Below are positions 10,295 to 50,603 of a DNA stretch of 64,000 nucleotides, piece by piece. The stretch covers positions 12,505,786-12,569,785 of the forward strand of contig NC_135176.1 of assembly GCF_041146795.1 (NCBI RefSeq). The letters run 5' to 3'. The notes below the pieces were generated by a model. It saw only the letters and a list, made by a program, of their open reading frames with translations. It made no database searches and was not told the DNA's origin. The position numbers and the translations under genes were made by a program. The DNA is from Maylandia zebra (lineage: Eukaryota; Chordata; Actinopteri; Cichliformes; Cichlidae). Within the stretch, counting starts at the first letter, position 1, and each line of letters begins with the position of its first letter.

Positions 10295-11633
10295 ATGACT
10301 ACAGCTGCAAGACCAACATTTGAGCCGGCAAGAGGAGGGAGGGGTAAAGGAGAAGGTGATTTGAGTGCTCTCTCCAAGCAGTACTCCAGTCGAGATCTTC
10401 CAGGTCACACAAAGATCAAGTACAGGTCAGATGATCAAATGTGAATGGAGTTTTATCATTACCTGATCTGATGGCTGGTTTGCTAGAGGGAAAGATGCTT
10501 TCGGATCAGTTCCTACTGCATCATCTGTCTGCTCACTGTGAGAGTGGTGAAAGTGTTCCAGAAAGCATTCTGGATGAACATTAGAGTTTATTGATCTGCA
10601 AATGTTCTCCCTTCTGCAGGCAGCCTACCCAGGATGCCCCCGAGGAGGTCCGTGCCCGTGACTTTCGCAGAGAGCTGGAGGAGAGGGAGCGTGTAGCAGT
10701 ACGTGAAAAGACCAGAGAGAGGGGACCAAGAGGTTGGTCTTTCTGCAGAAATTAGACTTCCTGTAGAAATTAGACTTCCTGTTAATGTAAAATATATTTT
10801 AGATTATATTTATTTTCTCACATATAGCATTATGTTGGTCTTATTTTTTCCAGAGCACACCACATCATCATCATCTTCTTCATCATCTTCAAAGAGGCCA
10901 AGACTGGATCAGATTCCAGCTGCTAACCTTGATGCTGATGATCCTCTCACTGATGTGAGTGTCTGCAATGCAAGACATTTTGGGCATTTAACTTGAGTGG
11001 TGATTAGTACTGATTAATCTCCCTTAATAATTATTTTTATTTTATTAGGATGATGAGGACGAGGACTCTGATGAAGATAGTGATGATGATGACACTGCAG
11101 CTCTTTTGGCTGAATTGGAGAAGATTAAAAAAGAGCGTGCTGAAGAGCAAGAACGCAAAGTAACTTTGTTTTAGGCTGTTCTGTTTGCACTAACTGTAAT
11201 AAGATGCTACATTTGAACATAAGAAATGTTACTTCTTTATATTCAGTAAAATATTATTTTTTCCATCTTAGGAACGAGAGCAAAAGGCAGAGGAGGAGAG
11301 AATTCGAATGGAAAATATCTTGAGCGGCAATCCACTGATTAATTTGGCTGGACAGCAGCAACAGAACCAGAACCAGAATTCATTCAGAGTCAAGAGAAGG
11401 TATGTCTCACTTATACACACAGTAAAAACACAGGATGAGGTTTGTATTTGGGGAAAAGGCCTCTTAAATCTAATCTTGATTTCATTTCTTAATATTATTC
11501 AAGGTGGGATGATGACGTAGTGTTCAAGAATTGTGCCAAAGGAGTGGACGAAGCACGGAAGGAGAAACGCTTTGTGAATGACACACTGCGCTCTGAATTT
11601 CACAAGAAATTTATGGAGAAATATGTAAAGTAG
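10295..11633 (+). CDS. cwc15: spliceosome-associated protein CWC15
   Basis: Six coding exons: 10295-10425, 10620-10732, 10854-10954, 11049-11159, 11272-11399, 11504-11633, giving 237 codons in consistent phase (human protein about 229). The product starts [20 protein letters not shown] and ends in a conserved block from [20 protein letters not shown] to the C-terminus MEKYVK. Between them lie a serine run and lysine-arginine stretch, an acidic tract ([15 protein letters not shown]) and a charged coiled-coil segment ([16 protein letters not shown]). CWC15 is a component of the Prp19/CDC5L-associated spliceosome core in the nucleus; the middle is known to be largely disordered. The ATG follows an acceptor at 10282-10283, so the first exon is probably non-coding. 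All introns are GT-AG and short, typical for fish. Confidence 0.95.
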
Positions 11634-11733
11634 AGGACTTCCTCTGTGTCATTTGTATTGTTTTTGTTTTTATTATCAAATGTGTTTGGTCTCCTTCCTC
11701 TACCCTCTGTTGCGGAGGGTACATGGTTTTTCA

Positions 11734-11739
11734 AATAAA
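11734..11739 (+). terminator. cwc15 polyadenylation signal
   Basis: AATAAA lies 100 bases after the stop codon of cwc15 and is the first such hexamer downstream. Confidence 0.7.
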
Positions 11740-13339
11740 CTCTGTATAGAACTTGATTAATACTTGTACAGTCATCCATCTATCCATGCTATTAACCACG
11801 TATCCATCTGTACAGTCATGCTGTATATAAATGTGTCAACGTGACATCCTTTGAGTGAAATTTGTCAAAAGTTAAGTGCAGTTTTAAAATGTGACCAGAC
11901 ATTTATTTTCTTTGGGGGTTTTTTTTTTCAGCTGGCAGAGATTATATAAACTAGCATCTCCACAAATGCACAGTTAGATTAGGATCCAGTCAGACCATCA
12001 CAAGGAAATATCTTCCTTCTGTTTAGCCGCTCCACGCACACAAACATTTCATTCAAAACAGTGTAGAGATCTGCAGTCAAGCCTTTATTTCTTTATGCAG
12101 CCATGTGTCATTGACTTTTTCCCTGCTTATCTTATTCAAGGGCACAGGGGCGCTGGAGCCTGATTTAGACTTCTGTGGGAAATCGTAACGTAACCGGAAA
12201 GCCTTCTTAACCCTACACCGCAACCTGACCTGCACCTCTCAAGAAATATAGCTACATCTCAGGTCGATGCAGACTGCAACAACTGAATGACATGGAAGGT
12301 TACAGTGTAGAGTTAAGACGGGTTTCGGTTGCAGTAGAAGGTACAACTTGGATTTCCTGCAGAAGTCTAAATCAGGCACATCCCAAAGGCACAATACACC
12401 CTGTCAGTCTGTCACATTTCTTGTGGAATTCTTTTTTTCAATAAAGTGTCTTCATATTAAACTGCTTTATGAACCCTTAAAAATAAACAGACTGAAAAAT
12501 CAAAAGCACATCAGTCACCAGGATACTGTTATCCTATACACACAAAACTTTCCAGTAAAATAAAGGTGCAAGTTTTATGTTAATCTTATCCAAACTACAT
12601 GTTCCACTTCATCAAGATTAGAATATTCCCAGTTTATTACTCATTTAATGAATTGTCTGTAATTATGCAGAATTGTTGAACAATTTGAGCACATTTAATT
12701 TTGGTGTATTTCCATGCAGATACAGCTTCTCCCTTCTTATTAAACCTAGCTGCATACAGTAGACTTCTTGTCTAAAATCCATTTTGCATTTGAAATTATC
12801 AGCTTCATCTCATTCAATAGAAAGTAGCAGTAAAGTCAAACAAAAGTGACTATTTCTATTGTTCTTGCATTAAGTCTTTCATAGACACGAATGTAAACAC
12901 GATTTAAGTTACTGTCAGTACTAAAGTTAATTTTACTGCACTTTAGCCATTTCATTATTCCAGCATTCATTATTATGGACCCAAGGCAGTGACATTACCC
13001 ACGTGGACGTTGGGTGGATAATTAGACAATGTGTACGTCTTCATTAAAAATAAGCATTATCCTGTCATCCACTTTCTACTGCGTAGCCAGAGGTTTGGCA
13101 CGAGAGAAACGCGTTGCACGCGATCAGTTGTAGTTCCACAGAGAGACAGCAGAGGGCGCGCCCTCCAACGATCCTGCCTGTGACGGGGATTGGGAGGCTT
13201 CTGGGAAAAGATGGCAGCTTCCTTTTGTTTGTGGGGATTTGCTTCACTCGGAGGAGGGATTTAAAAGCGTTCAGTGGCTCTTTAGCGGTAAAGTCTTGAC
13301 TCGCAATACCGGTTATCCAAACACTTGAAGAAGGAGAAC
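11740..13339. other. cwc15-mtmr2 spacer and mtmr2 5' region
   Basis: No further gene is visible. The spacer holds one hairpin-like MITE (12158-12377). From about 13080 the sequence becomes GC-richer and CpG-containing (GAGGGCGCGCCCTC around 13150), consistent with the mtmr2 promoter and 5' untranslated region. The remaining AT-rich part, 12380-13070, shows nothing I can name. Confidence 0.5.
12158..12377. mobile_element. MITE with long imperfect terminal inverted repeats
   Basis: The 27-base left end (12158-12184, beginning GCCTGATTTAGACTTCTG) is matched by the reverse complement of 12351-12377 with two mismatches. The pairing continues inward (TCTTAACCCTACACCGCAACC against the opposite TCTTAACTCTACACTGTAACC), so the whole 220 bases could fold as one long imperfect hairpin. 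There is no coding capacity, and I could not see a clear target duplication. Confidence 0.65.
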
Positions 13340-20937
<7,598 letters not shown>

Positions 20938-23158
20938 CGCTACTCAACCCTCGGTTGACGGTCACAGAAGCTGAACCGCACTTGTGAGAAGGTGTCATAC
21001 AGCAGTAATAAGCCGCTTTGATACACTACCACCAAAAGTCAGAATAAGTAGTATTTGTTACTGTATTTGCATCTCTCACAGGTCATGTAGAGCCTGCTTG
21101 CAACAGAAGTGTCTGTCTCAGACCACCTGCCTACAGCCATATGTATTCCTCCTCTGAGGTTGAGAGGATACGTACCCAGAATAGCAAGGACTGTTTAGCA
21201 TATCGACCTACCTACAATCAGTGTTTTGTTTTAAGTACACTAAATGTTTATGCCTTATATACTTTATAGGAACACTTGCCTCATTTCTTGCTATTGATTT
21301 GAAAGCACTATAACTGAAGGAACCGTGAGGCTATGCAGTGCTGCAGAAGTGATTTTTAGCACAAGGAAACACGGACTAAAACAAATTGTTGAGTTGATAA
21401 ATATTAAAATGAAATGTAGCTTAAGGGCTGTGATGTTAGCTTCTTCTGATATTAAAAAAAAAAGTAGTTATAAAGTGCATTAAAAAGCAGTTAGGGTTAG
21501 CTTTACAAATCTTTTTAGATTGTTGAGACCAAACGTTTTTTTGTCATGCGTGACATTTCTCTCACCAAGTGGTTTATCTTTTGTAAGTTTCCTTTTTCCA
21601 ACTATTTAACATTATTTATTATCTTTCGTTCCAGATGTGTATTTATAACTCGCAGACACCTTCTGTCTTGTGTCGTGAATTGATTAGCTGCGTCCCCATG
21701 CAATATTAATAAGCTGCAAAGATTATGCAATAGCTCATTTGTCCCAGGAGTCCTATGGGAACAATTCTCGCAGAGGCTTTTTAAAGCTATTATCAGCCAA
21801 TCTTTTTGGCAGAAGAATGTGTAACTACACAAATAATGGGCTTTTTATGTCGTTTTGCAAATTTGAATAAGTACCCGTGCCTTGTCCTGAATGACTGGGA
21901 AAATGACAAAAGAACAATGTGATGGTTTCAGCCTGTAGCCTTTTTGCTGCGTATTCAAATAATTGCAATAAAGCTGCAACTCAAGGATTCAGTATGGTTT
22001 GTCACATTAGCATGTTGCTAACAACAGCAGCATCCTCCAGTCAATTTCTTGGGTTTTGTGGTTTCGTGTTTCAGATATTAGCCAACTCTAATAACACTAG
22101 CCCTATTTCTGATCTTTCCATAAAAATAGGACAAAGAGTGCCTTTTACTGTAAATTAAGAAGGATAAAAGTCTGGAATTTACAGTGTGACTGTGGGGTAA
22201 CCTAATACCAAATTACAATCTGAAAACATTCATTTATTCTCTGTTTTATCTTTATATAGTAGCGTTAAGACATCCGTCACCCAGTAATAGATTCTTCATG
22301 TGACTTTTACATTGAATTCATGCAGCTATATTTGTATGTAAATCATGTCTGCCACTGATCTTGATCGTTGCAATCCTTTTAAAATGCACAGCTGTCTAAG
22401 TGACACCATTCAATGTGGTTGCAAAGAGGCTGCAGTCCTGTATGCACTTCATTAGATCAACACTTGAATTTGGAAATTGATATACTGCAGGCATCAGGAA
22501 CATCCAACTGTACTCTTAACTGCCAATGTGTTAAAAAGTTTAATAAAAGTGCTGATGCTGTGTAGTCAACTTTTGGCCTTTTTTGGGTTTTTAAAAAAAA
22601 AAAAGGCATTGTGCATATGTATGCATGTGTATACTATACAAGAAGCTTGTAGCTTGAGGCTTGTAATTAATTACAATACAAACAGCTATTTGTGAACCAG
22701 AAGTCTCCTAATTTTGTTTGCATTGAACAATTTCATCAAGAAAGACTACAACTGAAGGTATTTCCTCTATCTCAATTTATGTATTTTTTTACTTATTGGT
22801 TAGCTATTCCAGTACACAATATCAAGAACCTCACTTCACTCATAGAAGACCTTGCAAATGTAAGACAATCGGAGCACTCGTGGAGCGACACTTTTTTAAA
22901 ACTGAGAATTTGCAGGTATAAAATTCATAGGGATGGTTTCGCGTGTAGTACTCAACTGTTACACGGGTGAGTCCATAGTGTTGTGGTTTACATGTTTAAC
23001 AAGCAAAAGATTCCTGGTTCATATTTGGGAGAAGACACAAGTCCCATTATGGTTGCAACAGGTGGATCAAACCAGTAAAGACCATGGTGTATAAACTTTA
23101 CACTTTCTATACAAAAATGACAAATCATGAACGTCTTTATATACAATCTGTTGGGTTT

Positions 23159-23202
23159 TATTTGTTTTTGTTTGTTTGTTTGTTTGTTTGTTTGTTTGTT
23201 TT
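23159..23202 (+). repeat. (TTTG)n microsatellite
   Basis: About eleven near-perfect TTTG units followed by a G run. Confidence 0.9.
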
Positions 23203-23489
23203 GGGGGGGGTTAATCAACTTGTTATGTTGACTAAGCACTGTAACATTTTGAACATACAGAAGGTAAAAGTCAGTACCCACAACACTGATTTTGCTAACT
23301 GCACAGTGGGTAATTAAATTTATGAGAGGAAAAAACATGGAAGAGATAAACTAACAAAACAGTAATAAGAAATAAATAAACAATGAAATGGGACCACAGT
23401 TCTGGCATATTTGTGTTTTTTCAGTTGTTTACTTAGGATATAGAGTTTAAGATTAGCGTTTTAAAATTGGTTTTGTTTTGGTTTGTGAC

Positions 23490-24310
23490 TGAATCACATC
23501 CAGTGACTGGAAAGGATCCGTTTGGCAACAGCTTAATTTCTCAACGTGACAATGATCCCAAATACACTGCCAATGCAGTAAAAGCATAGCTGAAAAGAAT
23601 AATATGTAATGAAACCCTATCAGTCAAGCTTGCTACTGGATATACTGTATTTCCATTTATGTTTGCAAACAGGAATGGTTTTATAAGTGGAGGGCATTGA
23701 CTTTTTTTTCACTAGCTTTATATTTTGCAACTCTTCCAGCATGGACGTTATGAATGTTATGCTGCCTGTAATATCAATTAGTATGACCAGTTTGGTGGTG
23801 GATTAGTGATGGTCTTGTGAGGATAATTCATGAAAAGATACACAGGCCTCTGCAGGCTAGGCAACAGCATCCTGACTACCATTAGGTACCAGGATGCAGG
23901 TTCAGGCCGTACACTGCTGCAGTGGGTCCTCAGTTCTTATTGGTGCACAACAATGCCCAGCCTCAATGTGGCAAAAGTATGCAGGCAGTTCCTGGAGAAT
24001 GACAGAATAAATATGATTGACTGGTCCTCATGCTCACCTGACCTAAATTCAGTCCACATCTAATCCAATCCACACAAATCAAACAGCACACTTCTGGGAT
24101 TTTAAGTTTTAGTCCATCAGACTACTGACAGTGTGAGGTGCAAACTGACAGCAGTTTGCACCTCACACTGTCTAGGAGCTCAGTGATGCCCTGATCCAGA
24201 TCTGTGAGGAGATCCCCCAAGACCCTATCCATTGTCTCATTAGCGGCATGCCCCGATGTTGTCGGGCATGATTGCAACCTTTTTTGGGGCCATACAAACT
24301 ACTGAGTTTC
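23490..24310 (+). mobile_element. Tc1/mariner transposase remnants
   Basis: Two pieces of different Tc1-type transposase genes are visible. Near 23540-23610 the codons read DNDPKYTANAVKA, a stop, then LKRI, which is the DNDPKH region of a Tc1-like enzyme. From about 23740 to 24310 the sequence follows a second Tc1/mariner (DD34E) gene to its end: the blocks LTAIRYQD-like (23872 onward), WSSCSPDLNS (24018-24050; the family has WPxxSPDLNP) and MPRRCRA-like (ATGCCCCGATGTTGTCGGGCATG, 24249 onward). Frames are broken. A perfect hairpin interrupts it at 24127-24172. Confidence 0.7.
24127..24172. repeat. perfect 20-bp inverted repeat with 6-base loop
   Basis: The arm 24127-24146 is the exact reverse complement of 24153-24172, separated by GACAGC. 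The right arm continues the expected Tc1/mariner transposase sequence; the left arm looks like an inverted copy of it. Confidence 0.9.
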
Positions 24311-25088
24311 AGTAGTTCAACTTGCATATATACAAAAAACCTGAAATAGTTATTTTAAACAGAATAGAGACATCTGTCTGGGATAGAAAGACTGGAAAAC
24401 GGTTTAGAAGTACAGGTATCAGATACTGTTTAGGTTCCTGATAGCTAAACATACACAGTGGCTATTGGATCGAATAAGATAACATTATTATTGAATCACT
24501 CTTTGAAAAATACCATTCTTTGTTTAAAAATTATATTTCCATTGCACTCCGGGTGTAGCGTGTGAGAAGACGAAAACGTGTTAACTGAATCCTGGCACGT
24601 GATTGGCTCTGCAGATTTCAAACTTAAATCCCGCGTGCGGCTGTTGTGTCGCGATAGGTTTCCTTTCTTCTTCGGGAGCCGTCGGCCGCTTCCGGTTACA
24701 TGACGACGACGGCGTTTATACAAAAAGAGAGAAGGAAAACACAAGGAAAAACACCTTTCTTGGCGAGAACAGCGGAAACTTAATACAAATCGCCAGATTG
24801 CTGTTAATGGATTGCTTATGTGTCAGCATAACTAACGACTGCTGACAAGTTAGCTTGGCTGGAAAACGTATGAGCAGTGCAAGATCGCAGATATTTGGAG
24901 TTTATTGTTCTTCGCCTGCTTCCTCCAGCTAGGCTATTTCTGTGTTGCTGTACGCTACATAGCCAAGCTAGCTAACGCTGGATGCCAACACGGTGTGTGC
25001 TCCTGGTTGTCAGTTAGCGAGCGGTTAGAAAGGAAAGGAAACCGCGCTGTTAATCGCTTTACCGCTGGACTCCGCTATCCGCTTCTAG

Positions 25089-28560
<3,472 letters not shown>

Positions 28561-31453
28561 CAATAGGCCGGCCAGGGTGACAACACAGAGCGGCTTCATT
28601 TTTTGTAACACTGTGAAAGTCTCTCTCCTGTGTTTCCTCATTGCCATCGACATCAACTACTTCTAAATTGGTAAAAAGCCAGAGACCATGTTGTACATGG
28701 AAGTGAAATGTTAAATCAAAGAATCCTTCTTTCTCTAATTAAATAAATCAATGTATTTTAGATATTTTCTGGCGGCTTTTCCACTGGATCATAGGATATG
28801 ACTTTGGATGTGGTGGAGGATGGAGTCCTTTTTTTTTTTTTCTTTCTTTTTTTTTTTAATCCAACACTGCCGGGCCAAAACAAAAACCATGGTGTGCATA
28901 CAGTATGTGGAGAACGTTGTCAATGCAGCCACTTAATGTTTATGGATGTCATGCATTTTATTTATTCAACTGTATTTCTTAGCTTTTTTTTTGTATTTCC
29001 TCACAACATACTAAGAGAATATCCCACATTTTGGGGTTTTCTTCAATAGTAATTAGTTATATTTTTGTAAATGGACACGATTGTGGAAGACAGATGCTCC
29101 TTAACGGAGACCATGTGCAACTTTACAATGTATGCAAACGTGGGAAAGGCGACCACTGAGCTGCTGCTCGACAGTAGAGAAATCTCTCGGTTAACGGTTC
29201 ATAAACATAAAACCAACCAATGAGCACTCAGAAAGGCCGTCTCTTGGCTGCCCAGTTACTCACTGTGTGACAGCTGTAGTGCTTTGCTGTTTCTCTTTAG
29301 TGGAACGATTGTAATACTGCATGATTTTACTGCCAGATACCGGGTGGCTTTGTGGTCAGACTTTTTCTTCCCCTGCCCCTCTTTTAATTAGTTTTTTAAG
29401 AGTCACTTGTAAATGTATCACCGGGGTCAGCCAATGTATTTAAACTATTGCTTGTATCTGTTTTAGTGAGTACAGTATGTGTATGGTAAGGCCAGTTGAA
29501 ATTAACATGTCTGTAGAAGATGCTTTTTAAACAAACACACCTATCACCCTACATTACTGGGCTGGTTTCATACTGTGGTGTCCAGGATCACTTTTGTACT
29601 TTTCCAAACCAAGTGTTTTAAAACTATTAAAACTGGCTAAACTGTTACGGTGTTCTCTTTGAATTTTTATTTTACTTATTACTCAGCGGGCCTCTATTAT
29701 TAATGCATAGTAGTTTACCTTTATGAACATGTGGAAAAGAGGGAGAGTGAATATACTGGGTAAAGGATACTGAATTTAGACCTGATGGTAAGGGATAGGG
29801 TGAGATGGAGGCAGATGGAACAGCTGAAAGAAGAATGCTTGAGTCCATTGAGTGAGGAATGACATCTGTGTCAAAACAAAAATATGTACGGATTGTAATG
29901 TTTTTAGTAGCTTCCAGATGTGATTATGCACTCCCTGTCACCACCAGCAGGTAACTTTTTACCAATGGGCTGGGTTTGATTAGTGTTGTTGTTTTTGCTT
30001 TTCATATTTCTTTTTTCTTTTCTTTTAATGCATCACAACATCACCCAGAGGTATCACTGGGTATTAAATTAAAGTACAGACTGACACTGGTTCAACTTTG
30101 GTTGACAATTCCGCAAAATAATTCATAGTTTTGACGTAAAGTCATTGCAACTGTTCGCATTCTGTTGATAGATTCTTCTTATTTTAAACCGGAATTGACT
30201 GTACCTGAAAAGAGGTAGTATCAAATACTTGACATCTGATATAGAGAACAAATAAATAATATCTGGTGCACACAAGTTCTAATTTTTAGAACAATAAAAA
30301 GTGAAAACCGTAAGACCAGTAAGTTTTGAATTCCTCTTGAAAGATTTTCAGTAAACACTGATTCCCCAACAGCTTTAGGGACGCCATGTCACAGAAAGTA
30401 TTTTAAGATGTGTGTACTGTAAGGGCATATAATTAAAGTTATTTGCGATAAATTTAGCAAATTTTGAGTTAATGTAGGAGTGATGGTTGCATTTGGCTAG
30501 TTGATTAAAATGGGCTACAACACAAAACCATAAAACTGTAGTGAATAGAGTATGAAGTATAGTCGAGACTGATTCGTTTTATTTTTATGGAATGAGTACG
30601 GGCAAAAATTCAATATCATTAAATTTATTGTAACTTAATACTCAAGCGCAAAGAAAATGACAGACGTTTGCGAATTACTAGTGAAAAATAGTGTACCTTT
30701 TGTAGCGAACTCCACTAATTCCTAGGTTTTAGGGAGTACCTGAATGCGTCACATTTATTCATCCGGGTCACTGGGACTTTCCGCAGTTTGGCTAGTTCAG
30801 TCTGCAGATCGCTGCAGTGCTTTACAGTAATGCAAATAAAAACAACCCTTACCCGAATATGTATATACTGCGTTTAATGAGTTAAAGTGTTTATTGTTTG
30901 ACTTCGTAAAGTTAGTCTAGGGCCAGGGTAAAATATGTTTAAGTGTACGGATTTTAGTCACCGTATTACAAGTTGTTTTGTCTAGCTAATATGAGCTAAC
31001 TTACTTAGCCTCATCTATTAGCATTCAGAAGATAAATCGAGCTGGCTAAATCAAAAGCGTACAAAATCTAAAAAGAACTCAACGAAAGGTAAGTGGCAGT
31101 TGACTGGAGTTTTATTTTATTCACGTTTTACAGTCATAAGTTCAGGCTAGCTAACTAATATTTAGGTTAACTTTGTTTTGATTGTAGCGCAGCTAACCTA
31201 AAGTTAACAGGGTTCAGGTCACAGCTCATTTCTCATTTGTTTTAAAAATAAATGACAAAAAAACAGATTGAATGATGTTACTCTCTAATCTTGCGATTTT
31301 TTTTGCTACTAATAAGCAATAGTAGGGACACTGAAATAAATATAGTACGTCTTGGCAGTAAAATGCAAAGAATTACGGAAATCAGTTTATGAAGACCGAG
31401 GAAATTAAATTAGGAGGTCCAAATGCTTAAACTCTAAATGTTGTCCTTGTAGG
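28561..31453. other. fam76b 3' untranslated region, spacer and taf1 5' region
   Basis: After the fam76b stop a polyadenylation hexamer stands at 28742-28747; the T-rich stretch that follows has no coding content. 29700-30700 is AT-rich and I see nothing in it. From about 30740 (CATCCGGGTCACTGGGACTTTCC) a taf1 promoter is plausible, and a donor GGTAAGTGG (GT at 31089-31090) could end a non-coding first exon whose intron closes at the AG 31451-31452, two bases before the taf1 ATG. Confidence 0.45.
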
Positions 31454-45182
<13,729 letters not shown>

Positions 45183-47149
45183 CTTCTTTCGATTTCTTCT
45201 TCTGCTTCTTTTGCTCCAGAATCACGAAAACTGAAACAGTTTTAAAAATGAGGAAATGAGATCTTAGGTAAATATGTGTACAGTGTTATTTTGTAAATGA
45301 CTGTGTTAAACCAATTGTAGAAAAAAAACTGCACCTTGTAAATTTCAGTTTGTCTTTTTATATATGGTTTCTTTGTTTTATCCCATTTTGCTTCAGTTAA
45401 ATGTTATGGAAGCTTCTTTCCATCACTCAAAAAATAAACATTTTTTACCACCTGTCAGTCAAAAGTTAGTTACTTTAGAGAGTTGACTTAATCAGAGGTT
45501 TGAGTTAATATGCGATAATAATCCATTTTGAGGTCAACCAAAAACTTTGGCCAAGCAAAAAGTGTTTGGGGTTTCTTTCAGTTGGTGGGGAAGAGCTTCC
45601 ACAATATCCCAAATTCACAATAAAGGAAGAAAAAAATGAAGACACAATTTTCTTTGTTTTTTTCTAATACTAAATAAGCTGTAGCTCCTCTTTCTCAGTT
45701 TTGCTTGTTGAATGAACATAATTCCAGTAAGAAGTGATTGAGAGGGATTCAGATCCATGCAGTTCAACTTCCCTTTTGATATGTTAATATTTAACTCGTG
45801 TTAATATTTGTCCAATCCACTAGTCATTTATCATCAAACATAAAGTAAAAGCGATGGAAAGTAATCATTGAGGTGGAATATGACAGGACTTTAATGACTG
45901 TGGTTACAGTTGGAAAATTGTTGTAGATATTTTGACACACCAACAAAAAACAATTATAAATAAAACAAGCGCAAGCTGATCAAATAATTACACTTCTGTA
46001 TGCATTTCCTTTTTCTCAACTATGTGGTGTTCTTATAGTGCCTGACGTTTAGTGACACACTGGAGCTGCTGTTAAGTGAATTCACGAACAAGGTCATAAA
46101 CACAGTGAACAGCAGAGGGTACTCCAGCACACACTGAATGTCAGGTTTCATTATCTCAGCTACTATAACGCACTCATTTATTTACTATTACCATGATAAG
46201 CATCTGCACAGTGGCTTTTGTCTCCTATTTTAATTGAAAATGAGACATCATTAATAAAAAGAAAGGTCAATGTAAAGTCCACTGGGCCCGAGCTGACATA
46301 TAGGAACATAAAATGGAGAAATACACCATCCCCTACAAACTCAAAGATAACTCCATGGCAAGTGCACAAGCTAGTGTTTGGGTAAGGATTCGGGTTACTC
46401 TGAAAAATCTAGGAGAAATATGTCAATTGGGTTAAAATAAATCATGCTCAGCGATACAAAAACATTAGCAAACAAAGGTGGCCTCTGAAGTAGTGAAGCT
46501 GCACCAACCCACATCTCTGTTTCCTGGAAACGCTTTGTTTGTGATGTCAGATTGTTTAACAACTCCAACTACTACGTAAAGGATACCCGTTTAGTGTTTC
46601 GTACTTGACGATGACAGACGGCACACTTCCTGTTGCAACAGCTCTGCAGAGAGCTGCTCATTCAGCTCATCGACCACACTGATGTCTATATTCATACTTG
46701 TAATCTATGCATGGTAGTTTGTGTACATGAGCTGTAGCATGCTTGCAAAGCCACTGATAATACAACCTACTGGCTCTACTGTCAGTATTTCTAAGATGTC
46801 TCATATGGGTGAATTTATAGGATATCAGTGCTCCTTACTTTTCTACATTCCTGTGACTTTAACACAAAACTTAAAAACCACATGATTTAGAGCACTGTGG
46901 TTGTGTCTGCCTGCCATTTACCAAGAATCTCTTACTGAGAAAGATGAACTAGATCTTTGCACATGTAACTGAAAAAGCATATGTTTGCCCGGAGCAGCAT
47001 ACCACAAAGGATTCTAATATAGGCCCAAATTCTTTCACAATCTAAATGTATTCATGAGATTGCAGAGGCTTATCAGCCACAGAAGTAAATAATTACATTG
47101 CATCACATAATTATTATTTTATCCCAGGTAAACCCACAGGGTAAATCTT
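45183..47149. other. spacer between the converging taf1 and SLAIN-like genes
   Basis: taf1 has a polyadenylation hexamer AATAAA at 45433-45438, about 250 bases after its stop. The rest of this 2-kb spacer must also hold the 3' untranslated region of the - strand SLAIN-like gene. TTTATT runs that would read as AATAAA on that strand are present (for example near 46178-46184). I see no other gene or repeat here. Confidence 0.5.

Positions 47150-50603
<3,454 letters not shown>

Noticed and set aside
23159-23202. Regularly repeated short units, considered as a CRISPR-like array
   Set aside because: Plain (TTTG)n microsatellite in a vertebrate genome, with no spacers.
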